Shown here one piece after another: positions 19,222-29,158 of a DNA stretch of 64,000 nt. Below the pieces are notes generated by a model, which made no database searches, was not told the origin of the DNA, and saw nothing but the letters and a program-made list of their open reading frames with translations. The stretch is from Streptomyces sp. NBC_00683. GTDB lineage: Bacteria > Actinomycetota > Actinomycetes > Streptomycetales > Streptomycetaceae. Positions within the stretch are counted from its first letter, which is position 1, and every line of letters starts with the position of its first letter. The DNA is taken from positions 7,998,001-8,062,000 of the forward strand of contig NZ_CP109013.1 of the NCBI RefSeq assembly GCF_036226745.1. Reading direction: 5' to 3'. The translations under genes and the position numbers were made by a program.

Positions 19222-19677
19222 TCATGGCCGCGGCCAGGGCCGCCCGCCGAGCCGCTCGATGCCGGTGTTGAACCGCTTGAGGTAGGCGGCGAAGGCGGCG
19301 ATGTCCTGCTCCGGCCAGTCGGCCATGACCCGTCGCAGCGAGCGGACGGTGCGCTCGCGTTCCTCGTCCAGCAGGCGGGCGCCCTCGTCGGTGATGCGGA
19401 ACTTGCGGGCCATGCCGCCCGCGGGGTCGGGGATGCGCTCGGCCAGTCCCGTGTGCACCACGGCGGCGGTCTGCCGGTTGAGGGTGGAGGCGTCGAGCCC
19501 GAAGGCGTCGCTCAGTTCGCCGATCGACATCGGCCCCTGGACGCGCAGGCGGCTGAGCAGGATGTAGGCGCTGCGCTCCAGTCCGCCGTCCTTGGAGCGC
19601 CCGTCTCTGTGCTGCAGGAGTCCGTGGCGGCTGAGCAGCATCTGCTCGTACTCGACCTCGTACGTCGGCCTGCTCAT
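19222..19677 (-). CDS. MarR-family transcriptional regulator
   Basis: 151 residues with a winged helix-turn-helix core: LSRLRVQGPMSIGELSDAF, then LDASTLNRQTAAVVHTGL as recognition helix region, then the wing with a DPAGGMARKFRITDEG turn. The C-terminal helix would dimerise. It is divergent from an MFS pump gene with a palindromic dyad between, so it likely represses the pump and itself and releases DNA on binding a small ligand. ATG at 19677 is preceded by GGAGG within about 12 bases. Confidence 0.88.
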   Translation of the reverse strand: MSRPTYEVEYEQMLLSRHGLLQHRDGRSKDGGLERSAYILLSRLRVQGPMSIGELSDAFGLDASTLNRQTAAVVHTGLAERIPDPAGGMARKFRITDEGARLLDEERERTVRSLRRVMADWPEQDIAAFAAYLKRFNTGIERLGGRPWPRP

Positions 19678-19755
19678 GCGCGCGCTGCCTCCTGCACCTC
19701 CGCCTGGCCGGCACGTTGCGGTTCGCCTCGGCCGGGGCTCAAGTGTCGCACGACC

Positions 19756-19808
19756 GTGTGCATCGCACATATAACGTGCTCGATACATTCGATGTGTACG
19801 ATGCACAC
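19756..19808. promoter_or_regulatory. Divergent operator region of the marR-MFS pair
   Basis: GTGTGCATCG (19756-19765) and its exact complement CGATGCACAC (19799-19808) flank an A+T-rich stretch with further half-site-like elements (ACAT, TCG, ATGT). The arrangement suits one or two MarR dimers covering both promoters. Confidence 0.6.
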
Positions 19809-19840
19809 TGCAACCCGACAGATATGCGAGGAATCCCTCT

Positions 19841-21298
19841 ATGGAAGCCCCCCAGCCCTCGGCCCGCGCAGGCGCCGTGGTCGCCACGCTGGCCTTCGCC
19901 GGCACCACGGCGGCCATCATGCAGACGCTGGTCACGCCCCTGATCGGGGAGCTGCCCCGGATCCTGCACACCTCGTCCGCGAACAGCGCCTGGGTGATCA
20001 CGGTCACCCTGCTGGTGGCGGCCGTGTGCGTGCCCGTCACCGGACGGCTCGGTGACCTGCTGGGCAAGCGCAGGATGCTCCTCGCGTGTTCCGTGCCCCT
20101 CATCGTCGGCTCGGTGGTGTGCGCGCTCGCGTCCTCCGTCGTCCCCATGATCGTCGGGCGCGGCCTGCAGGGCATGGGGATGGGCATGGTGCCGCTCGGC
20201 ATCGCCCTGCTGCGTGACGTGGTCCCCGCGGAGAAGCTGAGCTCCTCCATCGCGCTGGTCAGCGCCTCCATGGGCATCGGCGGCGGTCTCGGCCTGCCGA
20301 TCTCCGCAGCCGTCGCCCAGTACACGAACTGGCGGGTGCTCTTCTGGGGTTCGGCCGTGCTCGCCGTGACGATCGCCGTTCTGATCTGGTTCATGATCCC
20401 GGACATCCCGGCCGGCGCCAAGGGCCAGCGTTTCGACGCACCCGGCGCGATCGGTCTCGGTGTGGGACTGGTCAGCCTCCTGCTCGCCGTCTCCAAGGGT
20501 GCCGAGTGGGGCTGGGGCTCGACAGAGACGCTCGGCCTGTTCACCACCGCCGTCGTGGTCCTGCTGGCCTGGGGCTTCTGGGAGACCCGCACCCGGGATC
20601 CGCTGGTCGACCTGCGCACCACGGCCCGACCCCGGGTCCTGCTCACCAACCTCGCGTCGGTGTTCATCGGGTTCGGTATGTACGCCAGCATGCTGATCAT
20701 TCCTCAGCTGCTGCAGTTCCCCGATGCGACCGGCTACGGCCTCGGCCAGTCGATGCTCGCCGCAGGCCTGTGGATGGCGCCCGGCGGCATCATGATGATG
20801 CTCGTCTCGCCGTTCGGCGGAAAGCTCACCGACGCCCGGGGCCCGAAGTTCACCCTGATCTGCGGTTCACTCGTCATCGCCGCGGGCTACGGGCTGTCGC
20901 TGGTCCTGATGGGCTCCGCATGGGGCCTGATGCTCGTCTGCCTGGTCATCAACGGCGGTGTGGGACTCGCCTACGGTTCGATGCCCGCGCTGATCATGAG
21001 CTCGGTGCCGCTCTCCGAGACCGCCGCCGCGAACGGCTTCAACACACTCATGCGGTCCCTCGGAACCTCGATCGGTGCCGCGGTGGTCGGAGTGGTCCTG
21101 TCCCAGATGAACATCACCATGGGCGGCTTCAGCCTCACCTCGGAGAACGGCTTCCGCGCCGGCCTGGCCATCGGAGGCGGCGTCGCCCTGGTCGCCGCTC
21201 TGATCGCGGCGGTCATCCCCGCCGCCCGCAACGCCGGGGTTCCCGGCAAGAAGGCCGACGGGGCACCCGTCGCGGAGCAGGCCACGGTGAAGGCCTGA
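19841..21298 (+). CDS. MFS multidrug-type efflux transporter (DHA2-like)
   Basis: 485 residues with about 14 predicted membrane helices, as in the EmrB/QacA drug:H+ antiporter family. The conserved motif A-like loop appears as GRLGDLLGKRRML after helix 2, and the motif C region as SMGIGGGLGLPIS. The protein would export small hydrophobic molecules using the proton gradient. Divergent marR and the shared dyad point to substrate-induced expression. ATG at 19841 is taken; the region before it holds the operator. The natural substrate is unknown. Confidence 0.88.
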   Translation: MEAPQPSARAGAVVATLAFAGTTAAIMQTLVTPLIGELPRILHTSSANSAWVITVTLLVAAVCVPVTGRLGDLLGKRRMLLACSVPLIVGSVVCALASSVVPMIVGRGLQGMGMGMVPLGIALLRDVVPAEKLSSSIALVSASMGIGGGLGLPISAAVAQYTNWRVLFWGSAVLAVTIAVLIWFMIPDIPAGAKGQRFDAPGAIGLGVGLVSLLLAVSKGAEWGWGSTETLGLFTTAVVVLLAWGFWETRTRDPLVDLRTTARPRVLLTNLASVFIGFGMYASMLIIPQLLQFPDATGYGLGQSMLAAGLWMAPGGIMMMLVSPFGGKLTDARGPKFTLICGSLVIAAGYGLSLVLMGSAWGLMLVCLVINGGVGLAYGSMPALIMSSVPLSETAAANGFNTLMRSLGTSIGAAVVGVVLSQMNITMGGFSLTSENGFRAGLAIGGGVALVAALIAAVIPAARNAGVPGKKADGAPVAEQATVKA

Positions 21299-21302
21299 CC
21301 CC

Positions 21303-21343
21303 CGTGCCTCCGCGCCGGGCCACCGACCCGGCGCGGAGGCACG
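21303..21343. terminator. Bidirectional hairpin between MFS and lyase genes
   Basis: A perfect 17-bp stem (21303-21319 with 21327-21343) with a 7-base loop lies in the 99-base gap between the converging genes. Confidence 0.8.
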
Positions 21344-21397
21344 CCACGGCCGCTCGGAGGTCCCGGTGACGGGGCGGCGACCGGGGAGTTCCGCCGA

Positions 21398-23911
21398 TCA
21401 GGTCCGGGTCGGCGGGCGCCACACGGCGAAGTCACTGATCCGGAAGTGACTGGTGACCGTGCGGAAGGCGAAGTGCCCGCTCGTGTAGGCCTCCGGGTCC
21501 CGATGGTCGAAGACCAGCCGGCCGTTGTTCCACCACTGCACCTTCGAGCCGTCGGAGACGATCCTGACCCGGTTGGGCTCGTTGGCCGTCAGCAGGGGCT
21601 GCGTGTAGTCGTACAGCAGCGGCCGGTTCTCCGGGTCCCCGACGTAACGCCGCAGCCGAGTGGTGGTGTTCCCGTTCGCGCCGTAGCCGACGTAGTACGT
21701 CCTCAGGTAGTTGTACTCGTCGAGCCGGCCCTGCCTCACGGTGGCGAAGAGGTCGTGGGGGGAGCGGGTGTCCGTGGCGTTCCAGAAGTTGTTGAGGTCC
21801 GACACCCGGTCGTTCGGACCGCCCAGGGAGACCGGCGTCGCGGTGTACTCGAGCTCGTACCGGCCCTGCAGCCGCTGCCCGAACCAGACGGTGGCGCCGC
21901 TGGGTACGTCGATGTCCAGGACTCCGTCCGCGGCCGTCACCGAGCCACCGTCCTGGAGCTCGGAGCGCCACTGCCCCGTTCCGGAACGGAAGGAGTCACC
22001 GGCGATGCGGGTCCACGCGCGGTCGGCGCCGGTGTCCGTACGGATGGCGGGCTTGGGCGGGTTCCTGGAGTCGAAGCCGAGGTAGTAGTCGGTGAAGGTC
22101 GACTGGAGGTAGCCGCGCACCGTCCAGCCGAGCCGGTACTCGGGGTTGTGGGCGAGGGTGTAGAGCCGGGTGCGGGTGGGTTCGGTCGTGGTGTAGAGGC
22201 GAAGTGCGCGGTGGTCCTCGGTCTCGGCGAGAACCTCCTCACGCCAGTCGCCCAGGACGTCTCCGTAGAAGGGCGTCGCATTGCGGGCCCCGGCCACGAC
22301 ACCGGACGGGTCGAAGATCCGCTCCGACGTCTCGGACCTCGGGTTCCACTTCTCGACGTGGGTGCTGTCGAGGAGCTCCGCCCCCTTGTCCCCGTCCCAC
22401 CAGATACGGAAGTTGACGCTGGGGGTGGTCGCGGAGACCTTGCCGTCCCGGACGTTGCGGACGCCCGCGCCGGGCGCGGTCACGTCGGCGGTGGACGTCC
22501 AGTACTCCAGGCCCCGGTGGCGGGGGTCGATATCGGCGGCGGTACCGCGGCCCACATCGAGGTCCGCCTCACCGGCCGGGTTCTCGGGGTGGACGCCCGT
22601 GGTCAGGCGCTCACCGGTCCCGGCGTCGTAGTAGTACCAGGGGAACGCGGACACCACGCCCAGCTCGGACTGCTGGATCGCGAACCCCTCGAGTCCGGGG
22701 CGGTCCGGGTCGAGGTCCGCGATGTGGAAGCGGTCTCCGTGGCCCGCGCCGTCGACGACGTAGCGCAGGGAACCGTCGCTGTCGACCACGTAGTTGCCGT
22801 CGGCGATCTCGTCCTTGCCGTCCTGGTCGACGTCGACGACCCGGATCTGGTGGAAGCTCGTCGCGCGGCTCTCCGGGGTGGCCACGTACTTCCAGCGGCT
22901 GCTCAGTTCGCGGCCGTCGAAGTCCCAGGTCTGGAAGAGGGTACGGAAGGTACCGCGCTTGGCACCGACCCGGGTGACAAGCTTGGTCACCAGGCTGGGG
23001 TGCACCCCGTCCAGGTAGGCGACGCCGAAGTGGCCTCCGGAGGGGCCGTCCGCGACGAAGTCCTGCGGAACGGGCTGCCGAGTGCGCTCCGTTCCCTTCT
23101 CCCCGTCGATGACCGAGACGAACTGCTGCGCGGGTGAGTCGGCCTGGACCTTCGCACCGTCGGCGAACGTGGTGCCGTCCGCCGTGTGGACGAGGACCTC
23201 CGCCCTGCCGTCGCTGTCGAGGTCGTAGACGGTGACGTTGTCGTCGTTGCGGTAGCCGCCGATGGCCGTCGACCCGCTGATCGCGGCGGGCGCGGGGTCG
23301 TTGGCGCCGTTGCCCGCGACCTGGGTGTACGAGCCCGGCCCCTGGTCGACGCGCCACAGCCGACGGCCGGCGAGGGAGTACGCCTCCAGCAGGTCGGGCC
23401 TGTCCCGGGTGCCGGAGAGGCGGCTGACGACCAGCTCGTAGCGGCCGTCGCCGTCGAGGTCGCCCGGCCAGGCGTGCTGCACCGTATAGCCGTCGGCATC
23501 GGCGAGCGGTATCTCGGCGTAGCCCCCGGCGAAGGAGAGTGCGGGGGCGCCGGCCTGCCGCTCCCGGCCGCCCACGACGGCACGCACGGTGTACGTACCG
23601 CTGCCCCTGCGGTCGTCCTGGTACGTGGTCGACTCGGTGACGGGCCTGCTGTTGATGCGCTTGCCGGCCCTGTAGACGTTGAACGAGATGTCGGATCCGT
23701 ACTCGGTGCCCAGCAGACGCCAGCTGAGGAAGGTTCCCTTCCCGGACGGGACGGCCACGAGTCCCCGGTCGAGGTTCTCCAGGATGCGGCGGGGCTGCGG
23801 GGGGCCGCTGTGGCCGGATGCCGCCGCGGCCGGGGCCGACAGGAGTCCGGCGAGTACCGCCGCGGCGCTCACCGCGGCGATTCTTCGGTATCCGGAACGG
23901 ATGGCTTGCAT
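21398..23911 (-). CDS. Secreted rhamnogalacturonan lyase (PL11) with extra C-terminal domain
   Basis: 837 residues. A signal peptide of about 33 residues (RR, hydrophobic core, APAAAAS) directs export. The catalytic part resembles family PL11 lyases (YesW/YesX), which cut the rhamnogalacturonan I backbone of pectin by beta-elimination. It has an N-terminal Fn3-like strand region (FNVYRAGKRI) and a propeller with repeated calcium-type loops such as DLDGDGRYE, DLDSDGRAE and DVDQDGKDE. About 200 residues after the catalytic core, with FNVT-lacking strands such as WFGQRLQGRYELEY and HFRISDFAVW, look like a laminin-G/DUF6250 domain that may bind polysaccharide. GAGGAG stands 12 bases before ATG. 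A LacI-type operator lies upstream. Confidence 0.88.
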   Translation of the reverse strand: MQAIRSGYRRIAAVSAAAVLAGLLSAPAAAASGHSGPPQPRRILENLDRGLVAVPSGKGTFLSWRLLGTEYGSDISFNVYRAGKRINSRPVTESTTYQDDRRGSGTYTVRAVVGGRERQAGAPALSFAGGYAEIPLADADGYTVQHAWPGDLDGDGRYELVVSRLSGTRDRPDLLEAYSLAGRRLWRVDQGPGSYTQVAGNGANDPAPAAISGSTAIGGYRNDDNVTVYDLDSDGRAEVLVHTADGTTFADGAKVQADSPAQQFVSVIDGEKGTERTRQPVPQDFVADGPSGGHFGVAYLDGVHPSLVTKLVTRVGAKRGTFRTLFQTWDFDGRELSSRWKYVATPESRATSFHQIRVVDVDQDGKDEIADGNYVVDSDGSLRYVVDGAGHGDRFHIADLDPDRPGLEGFAIQQSELGVVSAFPWYYYDAGTGERLTTGVHPENPAGEADLDVGRGTAADIDPRHRGLEYWTSTADVTAPGAGVRNVRDGKVSATTPSVNFRIWWDGDKGAELLDSTHVEKWNPRSETSERIFDPSGVVAGARNATPFYGDVLGDWREEVLAETEDHRALRLYTTTEPTRTRLYTLAHNPEYRLGWTVRGYLQSTFTDYYLGFDSRNPPKPAIRTDTGADRAWTRIAGDSFRSGTGQWRSELQDGGSVTAADGVLDIDVPSGATVWFGQRLQGRYELEYTATPVSLGGPNDRVSDLNNFWNATDTRSPHDLFATVRQGRLDEYNYLRTYYVGYGANGNTTTRLRRYVGDPENRPLLYDYTQPLLTANEPNRVRIVSDGSKVQWWNNGRLVFDHRDPEAYTSGHFAFRTVTSHFRISDFAVWRPPTRT

Positions 23912-23970
23912 GACGATCGGTACTCCTCAAGGCGGGGGCGCAGGGTGCGAAAGTGCAGCTGCGGAAGGTA

Positions 23971-23982
23971 GTAAGCGCTTCC
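23971..23982. promoter_or_regulatory. LacI-type operator upstream of the lyase gene
   Basis: GTAAGCGCTTCC contains the AAGCGCTT palindrome typical of LacI/CcpA-family operators, about 60 bases before the lyase start. No LacI gene is in the window, so control in trans, by pectin-derived sugar, is inferred. Confidence 0.5.
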
Positions 23983-24163
23983 CACGATGCGGGCCCCCGA
24001 GTCCCATGTCGATCTTTTCCGGTGATGTGCCACACGACCGCAACGACGCGCTAACAAAGGCGTGGGGCGCGGACTGCGGATGAGCAACGGCGGGCGCACA
24101 CTGAGGAAGGAGACGCGTCGGGCGGCGGCGTGCCCGTCCGTCCCCGATGCCGTCCGGAGAGAC

Positions 24164-26662
24164 ATGACCAGCCCGGCCGATGACCCGTACGTGCGGGTGC
24201 GTGGCGCCCGCGAACACAACCTGCGGAACGTCGACGTGGACATCCCGCGGGACGTCCTGGCCGTGTTCACCGGAGTCTCCGGGTCGGGCAAGTCGTCGCT
24301 GGCGTTCGGCACGATCTACGCGGAGGCGCAGCGCCGCTACTTCGAGTCGGTCGCCCCGTACGCGCGCCGGCTGATCCATCAGGTGGGAGTGCCCGCGGTC
24401 GACGACATCATCGGGCTGCCGCCGGCCGTCGCACTGGAACAGCGACGGGGTTCGGCGACGTCCCGCTCCTCCGTCGGTACAGTGACCACGTTGTCGAACA
24501 CGCTGCGGATGCTCTTCTCCCGCGCGGGCACCTACCCTCCGGGCGCCGAGCCGGTGGACTCCGACGCCTTCTCCCCGAACACGGCAGCCGGCGCGTGCCC
24601 GGAGTGCCACGGCCTGGGCAGGGTGCACCGCACCACCGAGGAACTCCTGGTCCCGGACCCGTCGCTGAGCATCGCGGAGGGTGCCGTCGCCGCGTGGCCC
24701 GGGGCCTGGCACGGCAAGAACCTGCGGGACGTGACGCGGACCCTCGGCCACGACATCGACCTGCCCTGGCGGGAGCTGCCGCACAAGGACCGGGAGTGGA
24801 TCCTGTTCACGGACGAGCAGCCGGTCGTGACCGTGGACCCGGTGCGGGAGGCGGGCCGGATCCAGCGTTCGTACCAGGGCACCTTCCAGAGCGCCCGGCG
24901 CTATGTGATGCACACGTTCGCCGACTCCAGGAGCCAGGCGCTGCGCGCCCGTGCCGAACGGTTCCTGGAGAGCTCGGCCTGTCCGTCCTGCGGTGGCAGC
25001 AGGCTCCGCCCCGAGTCCCTGGCCGTCACCTTCGCCGGGTCGACCATCGCCCGGCTCAACGCGATGCCGCTCGGCGCCCTGGCCGAAGTGCTGCGGCCCG
25101 TCGCCCGGGGCGAGGGCGGTGAACTCCCCGAAGGCCCCCGGCGGCAGGTCGCCGAAACGCTCTGCACGGACCTCGTCGACCGCATCGCGGTGATCAACGA
25201 ACTGGGCCTCGGCTATCTGAGCCTGGACCGCACGACGCCGTCGCTCTCGCCCGGAGAGCTGCAACGGCTGCGCCTGGCAACCCAGTTGAGATCAGGCCTG
25301 TTCGGCGTGGTGTACGTCCTGGACGAGCCTTCGGCGGGGCTGCACCCGGCGGACACCGAGGCCCTGCTGACGGTGCTGGTGCGGCTGAAGGAGGCAGGCA
25401 ACACGGTGTACGTCGTCGAGCACGACATGGACGTGGCCCGCAGGGCGGACTGGATCGTCGACGTCGGGCCGCACGCGGGCGAGCTCGGCGGCCGGGTCCT
25501 GCACAGCGGCCCGGTGGACGGCCTGGCAGCCGTGGCCGAGTCGGCGACCCGACGGTTCCTGTTCGCCTCGGGTCCCGACCCCGCGGCAGGACGTACCCCG
25601 CGGGAACCGTCGGTCTGGCTCCATCTGCGGGGCATCGACCGGCACAATCTGCGCGACCTCGATGTGGACCTGCCCCTGGGCGTGTTCGCGGCCGTCACCG
25701 GCGTGTCGGGGTCGGGAAAATCGACCCTGATCACGCAGGTGCTCGCCGGGGCCCTCGCCGAGCACCTGGGCACGGACGTCCCGCCGGACAACGCCGGCGA
25801 GGCGAGCGACGCACGCGACGCGGGGGAGCGGGAGACCGGCGCCGGTGCGGGCTTCGCGGCCAAGGGGATGGAGGCGGTGGACCGCCTGGTGCAGGTGGAC
25901 CAGAAACCCATCGGCCGTACGCCGCGCTCCAACCTGGCCACCTACACCGGCCTGTTCGACTCCGTACGCAAGCTCTTCGCGGCCACCGACGACGCGAGGC
26001 AGCGCGGCTACAACGCGGGCCGCTTCTCGTTCAACGTCGCCGGCGGCCGGTGCGAGACCTGCCAGGGCGAGGGAATGGTGGCCGTGGAGCTGCTCTTCCT
26101 GCCGGGTACCTACGCGCCGTGCCCGCAATGCCGTGGCGCCCGCTACAACGAGGAGACCCTGCAGGTCCGTTACCGGGGCCGCAACGTCGCGGAGGTGCTG
26201 GGCATGACCGTGGACGCGGCCGCGGAGTTCTTCGCCGATGTCCCGCAGGCGGCACGGAGCCTGCGCACCCTGCGGGAGGTGGGCCTGGGCTATCTACGGC
26301 TCGGACAGCCCGCCACCGAGCTGTCGGGCGGCGAGGCCCAGCGCATCAAGCTCGCGTCGGAGCTCCAGCGGAGCCGCACCGGACACACCGTGTACGTGCT
26401 GGACGAGCCGACCACCGGGCTGCATCCGGCCGATGTCGAGCTCCTGACGCGACAGTTGCACGGACTCGTCGACGCCGGCCACTCGGTGTTCGTGGTCGAG
26501 CACGAGATGGGAGTGGTCGCCGGAGCCGACTGGATCGTGGACCTGGGCCCCGGAGGCGGCGACGCGGGAGGCCGGGTGGTCGCCTCAGGACGGCCGGCCG
26601 ACGTGGCCCGGGCGGGCGGGAGCCGTACGGCGGACTACCTGGCACGCCGGTTCAGCGGCTGA
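24164..26662 (+). CDS. UvrA-like ABC ATPase (UvrA paralogue)
   Basis: 832 residues, shorter than the 940-1000 of housekeeping UvrA. Two ABC modules are complete: Walker A GVSGSGKSSL and GVSGSGKSTL, and Walker B VLDEPSAGL and VLDEPTTGL. Signatures are LSPGELQRL in the first module, where Pro replaces Gly, and LSGGEAQRI in the second. Zinc fingers remain as CPECHG/CPSCGG and CETCQG/CPQCRG. The shortening fits class II/III UvrA proteins lacking the UvrB-binding insertion; in antibiotic producers such paralogues (DrrC-like) protect DNA from intercalators. The ATG at 24164 follows GGAGA. A role in bulk excision repair is therefore less likely than damage or drug tolerance. Confidence 0.85.
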   Translation: MTSPADDPYVRVRGAREHNLRNVDVDIPRDVLAVFTGVSGSGKSSLAFGTIYAEAQRRYFESVAPYARRLIHQVGVPAVDDIIGLPPAVALEQRRGSATSRSSVGTVTTLSNTLRMLFSRAGTYPPGAEPVDSDAFSPNTAAGACPECHGLGRVHRTTEELLVPDPSLSIAEGAVAAWPGAWHGKNLRDVTRTLGHDIDLPWRELPHKDREWILFTDEQPVVTVDPVREAGRIQRSYQGTFQSARRYVMHTFADSRSQALRARAERFLESSACPSCGGSRLRPESLAVTFAGSTIARLNAMPLGALAEVLRPVARGEGGELPEGPRRQVAETLCTDLVDRIAVINELGLGYLSLDRTTPSLSPGELQRLRLATQLRSGLFGVVYVLDEPSAGLHPADTEALLTVLVRLKEAGNTVYVVEHDMDVARRADWIVDVGPHAGELGGRVLHSGPVDGLAAVAESATRRFLFASGPDPAAGRTPREPSVWLHLRGIDRHNLRDLDVDLPLGVFAAVTGVSGSGKSTLITQVLAGALAEHLGTDVPPDNAGEASDARDAGERETGAGAGFAAKGMEAVDRLVQVDQKPIGRTPRSNLATYTGLFDSVRKLFAATDDARQRGYNAGRFSFNVAGGRCETCQGEGMVAVELLFLPGTYAPCPQCRGARYNEETLQVRYRGRNVAEVLGMTVDAAAEFFADVPQAARSLRTLREVGLGYLRLGQPATELSGGEAQRIKLASELQRSRTGHTVYVLDEPTTGLHPADVELLTRQLHGLVDAGHSVFVVEHEMGVVAGADWIVDLGPGGGDAGGRVVASGRPADVARAGGSRTADYLARRFSG

Positions 26663-26700
26663 GCCGAGGTGCCCGGCGGTCCGCCGCCCGAGGACCGTTG

Positions 26701-28176
26701 TCACCGTCCGGGACTGTGGCCGAACCGCACTCCCTCCCACGGCACTTCCTCCGGGAACGACTCCGCGCGGCGCTGGCCCGCCGGGCGCCGGGCGGCCCGA
26801 CGGATCTCGGGCTCGGCGTCCTCGATCCGCGCGAGCCACACCAGCAGCTCCTGACGCAGCTCGTCGGCCACGGCCCGGTGGGAGTCGAGACCGGCCAGAT
26901 TGTCCAGCTCGTAGGGGTCGGCCGCCAGGTCGTACAGCTCGGTTTCCGTATAGCGGTCCGCGTCCGGCTCGTTCCAGGCGTCCGCACCCGGTGCCTCCAC
27001 GGCGTACTTCCACCGGGAGGTGCGTACGGCGCGGCCCACCCGGTCCTCGCTGATCTGCACGAAGGCGGAGCCCGTCCGGCCGGGATCGCTGCCACCGCCG
27101 GTCAGCGGCAGCAGGGAGCGGCCCTGCACACCGTCCGGTACGTCGATGCCCGCGACCGCCAGCAGAGTGGGCATCAGGTCCACCGTGCCGACCGGCTCCC
27201 GTACTAGTCCGCCGCCGGTGAAGCCGGGACCCGTGAGCGCGAGCGGTACGCGGACGGACGCCTCGTGGGCGGAGCGCTTGTACTCGCTGTTGCGGGTACG
27301 GAAGTGGGAACCGTGGTCCGCCGTCCACGCCAGCACGGTGTTCTCCTCGGTCCCGAGGCTCCGCAGCGCGTCGCGCAGCCGCCCCACCCCCTCGTCGACC
27401 CGCTTGATCTGCCCCAGGTACCCGGCCAGATGCCGGTGCGCGCCGCCCTGCGGAGCGCCCGGCGCGAGCGCGGCCAGGTCCGGCGGCAGCCAGGCGCCCT
27501 CGTAGCGCTCGCGGTAGCCGGCGGGGGCGGGGTAGTCGTCGGTGGGGTTCTGGTGGTGCGGCTCCAGGAGGGAGAGGAAGAGCAGGTACGGGCGGTCGTG
27601 GTGGTCGGCGACGAACCGTATCGCCGCGTCGATCAGGGCGTCGGAGCGGTAGCCGGGGAGCCGGACGGGTTCACCGGCCTCGTCGTGGACCACCGTGCGG
27701 TACGCGTCCGACGTGAATTCGAGGCGGTCCGAGGCCAGCCACGTCTCGTAACCGCCCCGGCGACCGGGCGGCACCGGACCGTCGGGGCCGTCCTCGCCCG
27801 CCAGATGCCACTTGCCGATGTAGCCGGTCGCGTACCCGGCCCCGGCGAATGCCCCGGCGAGCGTGGGGATGTCCTGCGGGAGCGGGAGTCCGTTGCGGAA
27901 CACGCCCGTCGAGGTCGGGTAGCGGCCGGTCTGCAGGGACGAACGGGCCGGGGCGCAGACCGGGTTGGGCGTGATCGCCTGCTCGAACAGCGTGCCCTCG
28001 CGGGCGATCCGGTCGAATTCGGGAGTCACCCCCGCCCGGTTGCCGTGGGCACCGGTCGTGTCCCAGCGCTGCTGGTCGGTGAGGACCACGATCACCTGCG
28101 GTCCTGCCCCGGCGGGCGGCGCCGGGGCACCGCCCGCCGGGGTGGGTACGTCGCCGTGCGGGGCGGACACGCTCAC
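26701..28176 (-). CDS. Cytosolic type I sulfatase
   Basis: 491 residues of the alkaline-phosphatase-fold sulfatases, hydrolysing sulfate esters. The modified-Cys signature reads [15 protein letters not shown] (CxPxR), so Cys must become formylglycine. The N-terminal metal site appears as V-L-T-D-Q-Q and the second as TADHGSH. There is no signal peptide, so it acts inside the cell, which suits scavenging of imported sulfate esters. GTG at 28176 overlaps the upstream dioxygenase stop (GTGA). Choline, aryl and alkyl sulfates are all possible substrates. No formylglycine-generating enzyme gene is in the window. Confidence 0.88.
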   Translation of the reverse strand: MSVSAPHGDVPTPAGGAPAPPAGAGPQVIVVLTDQQRWDTTGAHGNRAGVTPEFDRIAREGTLFEQAITPNPVCAPARSSLQTGRYPTSTGVFRNGLPLPQDIPTLAGAFAGAGYATGYIGKWHLAGEDGPDGPVPPGRRGGYETWLASDRLEFTSDAYRTVVHDEAGEPVRLPGYRSDALIDAAIRFVADHHDRPYLLFLSLLEPHHQNPTDDYPAPAGYRERYEGAWLPPDLAALAPGAPQGGAHRHLAGYLGQIKRVDEGVGRLRDALRSLGTEENTVLAWTADHGSHFRTRNSEYKRSAHEASVRVPLALTGPGFTGGGLVREPVGTVDLMPTLLAVAGIDVPDGVQGRSLLPLTGGGSDPGRTGSAFVQISEDRVGRAVRTSRWKYAVEAPGADAWNEPDADRYTETELYDLAADPYELDNLAGLDSHRAVADELRQELLVWLARIEDAEPEIRRAARRPAGQRRAESFPEEVPWEGVRFGHSPGR

Positions 28177-29138
28177 GCGCCGGCCTTCTGCGCCACCGAG
28201 GACTCCGAGGCGCCGGAGGCGATGCCGAAGGCGGGGTCGGGCACCTCCTCGGGGCTGATCAGGGTGGAGGAGCGGCCGTCGACACCGACCGGGATGTCGC
28301 CGTCGATGGTGACGCGGCGGAGCTTGCGCTCGTGGGCGTCGGAGTCGTCCACGCCGTAGTGCTGCGTGGCCCGGTTGTCCCAGATGGCGACGTCACCGGT
28401 CTGCCACTGCCAGCGCACGGTGTTCTCCGGGCGCTCGATGTGCGACTGGAACAGGTCGAGCAGGGCGCGGGAGTCCCGTCCGGTCAGACCGCTGATGCGC
28501 TGGACGAAGTTGCCGAGGAGCAGCACGCGCTCGCCGGTCTCGGGGTGGACGCGCACGACCGGGTGCTCGGTGAGGAACTTGGTGGACGTGAACACCTCGC
28601 GGTACTGCGCGAGTGCCTCGGGCAGGGCGTTGGGGCGCAGGGCCGCGTAGTCGTAGTCGTTGGAGTGGACCGCGCGCAGACTGTCGGCGAGCACGCGCAG
28701 GGGCTCGGGCAACTCGGCATAGGCGGCTGCGGTGTTGGACCACAGGGTGTTGCCGCCGTACGGGGGGATGACGACGGCGCGCAGGATCGAGAACGCCGGG
28801 TAGGCGGGTACGAACGTGACGTCGGTGTGCCACTGGTTCGCCCGGCCACCGTGGTCGGAGTCGATGCCGAGCGAGTAGCGGCCGTCGGCGGAGGGAACGG
28901 TGGGGTGGGCGACCGGGGTGCCGAGCAGTTGGCCGAACGCCTCGTGGCTGTCCTCGTCCAGGTGGTCCTGGCCGCGGAAGAAGACGACCTTGTTGGCCAG
29001 CAGGGCGGCCCGGACCGCTGCGACGGTCGCGGGATCGAGGTCGCCGCCGAGGCGCACTCCGGAGATGACGGCGCCGAGACGGCCGCCGATCTTCTGGACG
29101 GTGACGGTGGAGGCAGGGGCGGTGGTTGCCGAGGACAT
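28173..29138 (-). CDS. TauD/TfdA-family Fe(II)/2-oxoglutarate dioxygenase
   Basis: 321 residues. Members oxidise taurine, other sulfonates or alkyl sulfates and release sulfite or sulfate. The iron triad is seen as W-H-T-D and the His of T-Q-H-Y-G, with the 2-oxoglutarate-binding Arg in [14 protein letters not shown] near the N-terminus is typical of the family. ATG at 29138 is preceded by GAAAGGAA at good spacing; the longer in-frame extension is rejected. Its stop overlaps the sulfatase start, so the two are co-translated. AtsK of Pseudomonas, an alkylsulfatase, is the closest functional model, but the substrate is inferred. Confidence 0.88.
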   Translation of the reverse strand: MSSATTAPASTVTVQKIGGRLGAVISGVRLGGDLDPATVAAVRAALLANKVVFFRGQDHLDEDSHEAFGQLLGTPVAHPTVPSADGRYSLGIDSDHGGRANQWHTDVTFVPAYPAFSILRAVVIPPYGGNTLWSNTAAAYAELPEPLRVLADSLRAVHSNDYDYAALRPNALPEALAQYREVFTSTKFLTEHPVVRVHPETGERVLLLGNFVQRISGLTGRDSRALLDLFQSHIERPENTVRWQWQTGDVAIWDNRATQHYGVDDSDAHERKLRRVTIDGDIPVGVDGRSSTLISPEEVPDPAFGIASGASESSVAQKAGA

Positions 29139-29158
29139 GGCGGGATTCCTTTCGGAGA

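Noticed and set aside
26663..26700. Short GC inverted repeat between the UvrA-like and sulfatase genes
   Set aside because: The arms (CGGCGG/CCGCCG) have a one-base spacer, too tight for a terminator hairpin.
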